Shown here: positions 61,154 to 64,000 of the stretch, piece after piece
How the letters are laid out: each line of letters opens with the position of its first letter
Numbering within the stretch: position 1 is the stretch's first letter
Assembly (NCBI RefSeq): GCF_010015445.1
Contig: NC_053127.1
Location: 29,917,715-29,981,714 of the forward strand
Reading direction: 5' to 3'
DNA from: Perca fluviatilis
Taxonomy: Eukaryota; Chordata; Actinopteri; Perciformes; Percidae
Length of the DNA stretch: 64,000 bases
Program-made: the position numbers and the translations under genes
The notes under the pieces: generated by a model
The model's database searches: none
Told to the model about the DNA's origin: nothing
Seen by the model: only the letters and a program-made list of their open reading frames with translations

Positions 61154-61620
61154 TTTTATTGATCCAAAATGGGAAATTAAAGTGTTACAGCAGAAAAATA
61201 TCAGACACACAGCACACTTACAGAATATACATGAAAAAAATAGGATACAATATACATGAAATAATAATAAGATAGAATACAAGAACAAATATTTATTTAA
61301 AATATATACAAGTTGTGAATAAAAATGTACAGCTACTTAACTAGTATTGATAAAGCTGTACATAAACCTATTGTGCAAGTTGCACTTAGTGCAGTTGTGA
61401 TTGTGATGTCTATGAGTCTTATCTAACACAAAGTTGAATTGCCCGTGGTAGGAATGATTTCCTGTAGCGGTCCGTGCGACATCGAAGCTGTTGGAGCCTC
61501 TTAGAGAAGGTGCTCCTCTGTTGGACCAGTGGGGCGGGTGGAGAGGGTGGTCGGGGTTATCCATGATAGATAACAGTTTGTTCAGTGACCTCCTCTTCAC
61601 CACAGCTTCAAATGTTTAGG
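61040..61620 (-). mobile_element. LINE (Rex1/L2-like) 3' end with (TCTA)n tail
   Basis: Minus-strand codons include VKRRSLNKLLSIMDNPDHPL, the ORF C-terminal region of common fish LINEs. The sequence then ends in ATCAATAAAAATC and a pure TCTA repeat (61,051-61,153), the simple-repeat 3' tail. 5'-truncated, frameshifted. Confidence 0.7.
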
Positions 61621-62886
61621 CATTTGAATACATGTTAAAGGGGGAGCCATGCAGATACAAATCCCTGTTTACATGGTTTATAAGGCTGTCAATAAAGGCA
61701 CTTATCAGGGTCTGTATTCTATGGCAACTAAGGTCAGTTACTGAAGTTGGTTATTGTTTCAGTCTCTCATTACAGAGCTTGTAAAAAATTTTCACTCACC
61801 GGATAGTAAAATCTTTGACATTTCTGTCTGTATCTTGGAGCTCTTTTAAGACAGTGGTGTTCAAAATGTGATAGAAACTAGTTACATTTGTCTGCTATTA
61901 TATGGTGTAGTTATCTCTGCAACTCACACCAAAAATGCATGGTTTACTCTCAAACACGAGGAGGAAAATGTTACAATTTACCCCATAGTCTGGTTTAGTT
62001 GTACCATACCCTGGGCTGAAATGTAACACTAACAAATTAGGATTATAACAAAAACTTGATATTGAAACTTTCATTCAACATTTAAATTACTTTTTAATAA
62101 TAATATTTGTGTGTGTATGGGTTGAGAGGCACGCCTCGGCCCTTCTTTCTTTTCCAAGACTGACATTTTAGGAAAACCATACTGTAAATACAACTACATT
62201 TTTTGCCTGGGGTGGGATGTAACATTTTGTAACTCACACCCTTGTTACAACTAACCCAGATTTTGTTCACATGTTGTCGCCATGAACTAGCTTAATTGAC
62301 AGCTAACAACCTGCATAAAAGATATAAACAAGATTTAAGTTTGTTGATTATCACAAAAATAAAAATAAATAAAAAGAAATGCAGTGTTTACAGAACATGT
62401 TTAGAGTGAATCAGCTGATTCCAAACTTGTTCCTGATTGGAGTAAACAGACATGTTACAACCGACCTGTGTTACAACTATCCCCGGTCTCCCCTATATCA
62501 GACAAAATAATACTATTTCAATGTACTTTTTAAGTAACTGCCATGACTGAGAACTCCTAAAATTCCCTGGTTTGGCTGGAACTAATGTATCCAGTTCAAA
62601 GTGAGTCCTCTCCAGTATTCTATCATCTGACTGTATGCCACTTTAGGTCTGAAACAAGGAGTCAATGTCAGGGGAAAGAGAAGCACTGTCCTTTGGAGAG
62701 CCTGATTCGTGTCATTGGTGCGTCTTTACCCACCGTTTCTAATAACACCATCATCAGCTCAGACTACAAGCTCACCAGCTGATGTGCATTCTCAGAATGA
62801 CACAACACATTTAGACAGCATGCATTCATAATTCATAACTTAAGGTCTAGTTTTTCTGCTTCCCTGCGCAGTCACTTCTCATTTAT

Positions 62887-63423
62887 GATTTAAAAAACAA
62901 AATCTTGACATGATGCTCTTTGGATGCTTTTATATAGACCTTAGTGGTCCCCTAATACTGTATCTGAAGTCTCTTTTATATAGCCCTTAATGGTCCCCTA
63001 ATACTGTATCTGAAGTCTCTTTTATATAGCCCTTAGTGGTCCCCTAATACTGTATCTGAAGTCTCTTTCCCGCTATTGAGGAGGAGAGAGGGGGGGGCAA
63101 GGTGGAGGGTGGGGGTGTGGCCTTGACCAACTGCCACTTTGCTCGTTTGAAAGCCATGATGTCTCTCTCTCATGGGTGGGCCAAATTCTCTGGGCGGGCA
63201 AAGCAGAGAAAGGGGAGGTAACCTTGCTCCTTATGACCTCATAAGGAGAAGATTCCAGATCGGCCCATCTGAGCTTTCATTTTCTCAAAGGCAGAGCAGG
63301 ATACCCAGGGCTCGGTTTACACCTATCACCATTTCTAGCCACTGGGGGACCATAGGCAGGCTGGGGGAACGCATATTAATGTTAAAAAACCTCATAAAGT
63401 GAAATTGTCATGCCATGGGACCT
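62887..63423 (-). mobile_element. TTAA MITE (family 4), inverted copy 2
   Basis: Inverse complement of the 44.5-kb copy: three tandem CCCCTAATACTGTATCTGAA units, then GGTGTGGCCTTGACCAACTG and TCATGCCATGGGACCT before TTAA. The distal end is diverged. Confidence 0.8.
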
Positions 63424-64000
63424 TTAAACAACTCCTCTTGATGGAGTACAGCACTATGTACATTTAGTACAGTGTACAGTGTATGAACGCAGTGCAGATA
63501 TACTGTATGTTACTGTAATAATTGTTTTTACCTCTTTTTCTTCCTTGTTTTTTTTTGTAGTACCATTTTTCCTTTTAAACATTGATATTCATTTGTAAAT
63601 TGGTGGCAAGCATGTAAAGCTGTCTTGAATTTGAATGTTAGGTGGGTTCCTTTTACAAGCCCTCTGGTTTTTTTTTTTGTATTCCACCTGTGCATTATGT
63701 TATTGCATGTTTCTTCTTTTTTTATTTTCTATTTTCTATTGCACAAATAAAAAGATAAGAAAAGCTCTAGATCCAAATCTACACCAAAACATATTTGCTT
63801 ATTCTTTGCCTGACTAAAACCAAAGTCCTTTAGCAGGGACAATAACAATACAGATAATGTCGTGGGGATATTTTTTATTTTTGAACAGCTGTGTTCGGTC
63901 CTCATTAGAGGAACTCCAGCTGATGATTAACTTGGTGATCAAGGGGCCGCCGGCCGCATGTACCCACAGTACAAACAGAGCTGACACAAAAAGACGCGGC

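Larger units (their letters stand above)
57067..64000 (+). other. mogat2 intron 2 (5' part)
   Basis: Nearly 7 kb without a convincing third exon. Repeats inside are listed separately. 60.0-61.0 kb and 61.7-62.8 kb hold only AT-rich sequence without recognised features. Confidence 0.55.

Noticed and set aside
57067..64000. Search for mogat2 exon 3 (HPHG catalytic motif)
   Set aside because: No frame with HPHG or flanking conserved residues was found; the exon probably lies beyond the window.

Overview
The window is nuclear DNA from a teleost fish, probably a percomorph. It has short GT-AG exons in long introns, many (CA)n, (GT)n, (GATA)n and (AT)n microsatellites, a decayed Tc1/mariner copy, many small inverted-repeat DNA transposons with TTAA or 8-bp target duplications, fish-type LINE 3' ends and a tRNA-derived SINE. 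I cannot name the species.

Three host genes account for most of the coding sequence. (1) Positions 1-23,200, plus strand: the 3' two-thirds of a uromodulin-like gene (umodl1). It has 13 exons encoding SEA end, Ca-binding EGF, Ser/Thr linker, FN3, SEA with an intact GSVVV cleavage motif, EGF, mucin-type 21-residue repeats, a ZP domain and a C-terminal transmembrane helix. The gene starts left of the window. A 2-bp deletion in the mucin repeat breaks the frame, and one intron uses a GC-AG boundary. (2) About 28,340-53,005, minus strand: map6 (microtubule-associated protein 6/STOP). There are three clear exons, plus a fourth C-terminal exon about 7.8 kb downstream that splices in phase with a cryptic donor overlapping the exon-3 stop. 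This gives short (380 aa) and long (428 aa) predictions. (3) 55,171 to beyond the right edge, plus strand: the first two exons of mogat2 (monoacylglycerol acyltransferase). The order map6-mogat2, head to head, matches the human MAP6-MOGAT2-DGAT2 neighbourhood.

Between the first two umodl1 exons lies a 9-kb intron carrying two minus-strand genes of mobile or multicopy character. One is a multi-exon gene of a repeated teleost family, with a CIDE-N/PB1-like N-terminus and a SAMD3-like body, whose 3' exons are open. About 18 bp downstream is a broken transposase-like gene with two C2H2 zinc fingers. The intron also holds nested DNA transposons, a 217-bp tandem duplication and an AACTC/GAGTT motif array.

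The rest (umodl1-map6 intergenic DNA, map6 introns, mogat2 intron 2) is mostly repeat: long-armed foldback elements, a palindromic element carrying two further foldbacks, a LINE reverse transcriptase split by an 837-bp inverted-repeat element, and hAT-type MITEs with clear target duplications. I saw no bacterial-type system, CRISPR array, rRNA or tRNA gene. The most unusual items are the paired genes in the umodl1 intron, the alternative map6 C-terminus, and the layered foldback elements.
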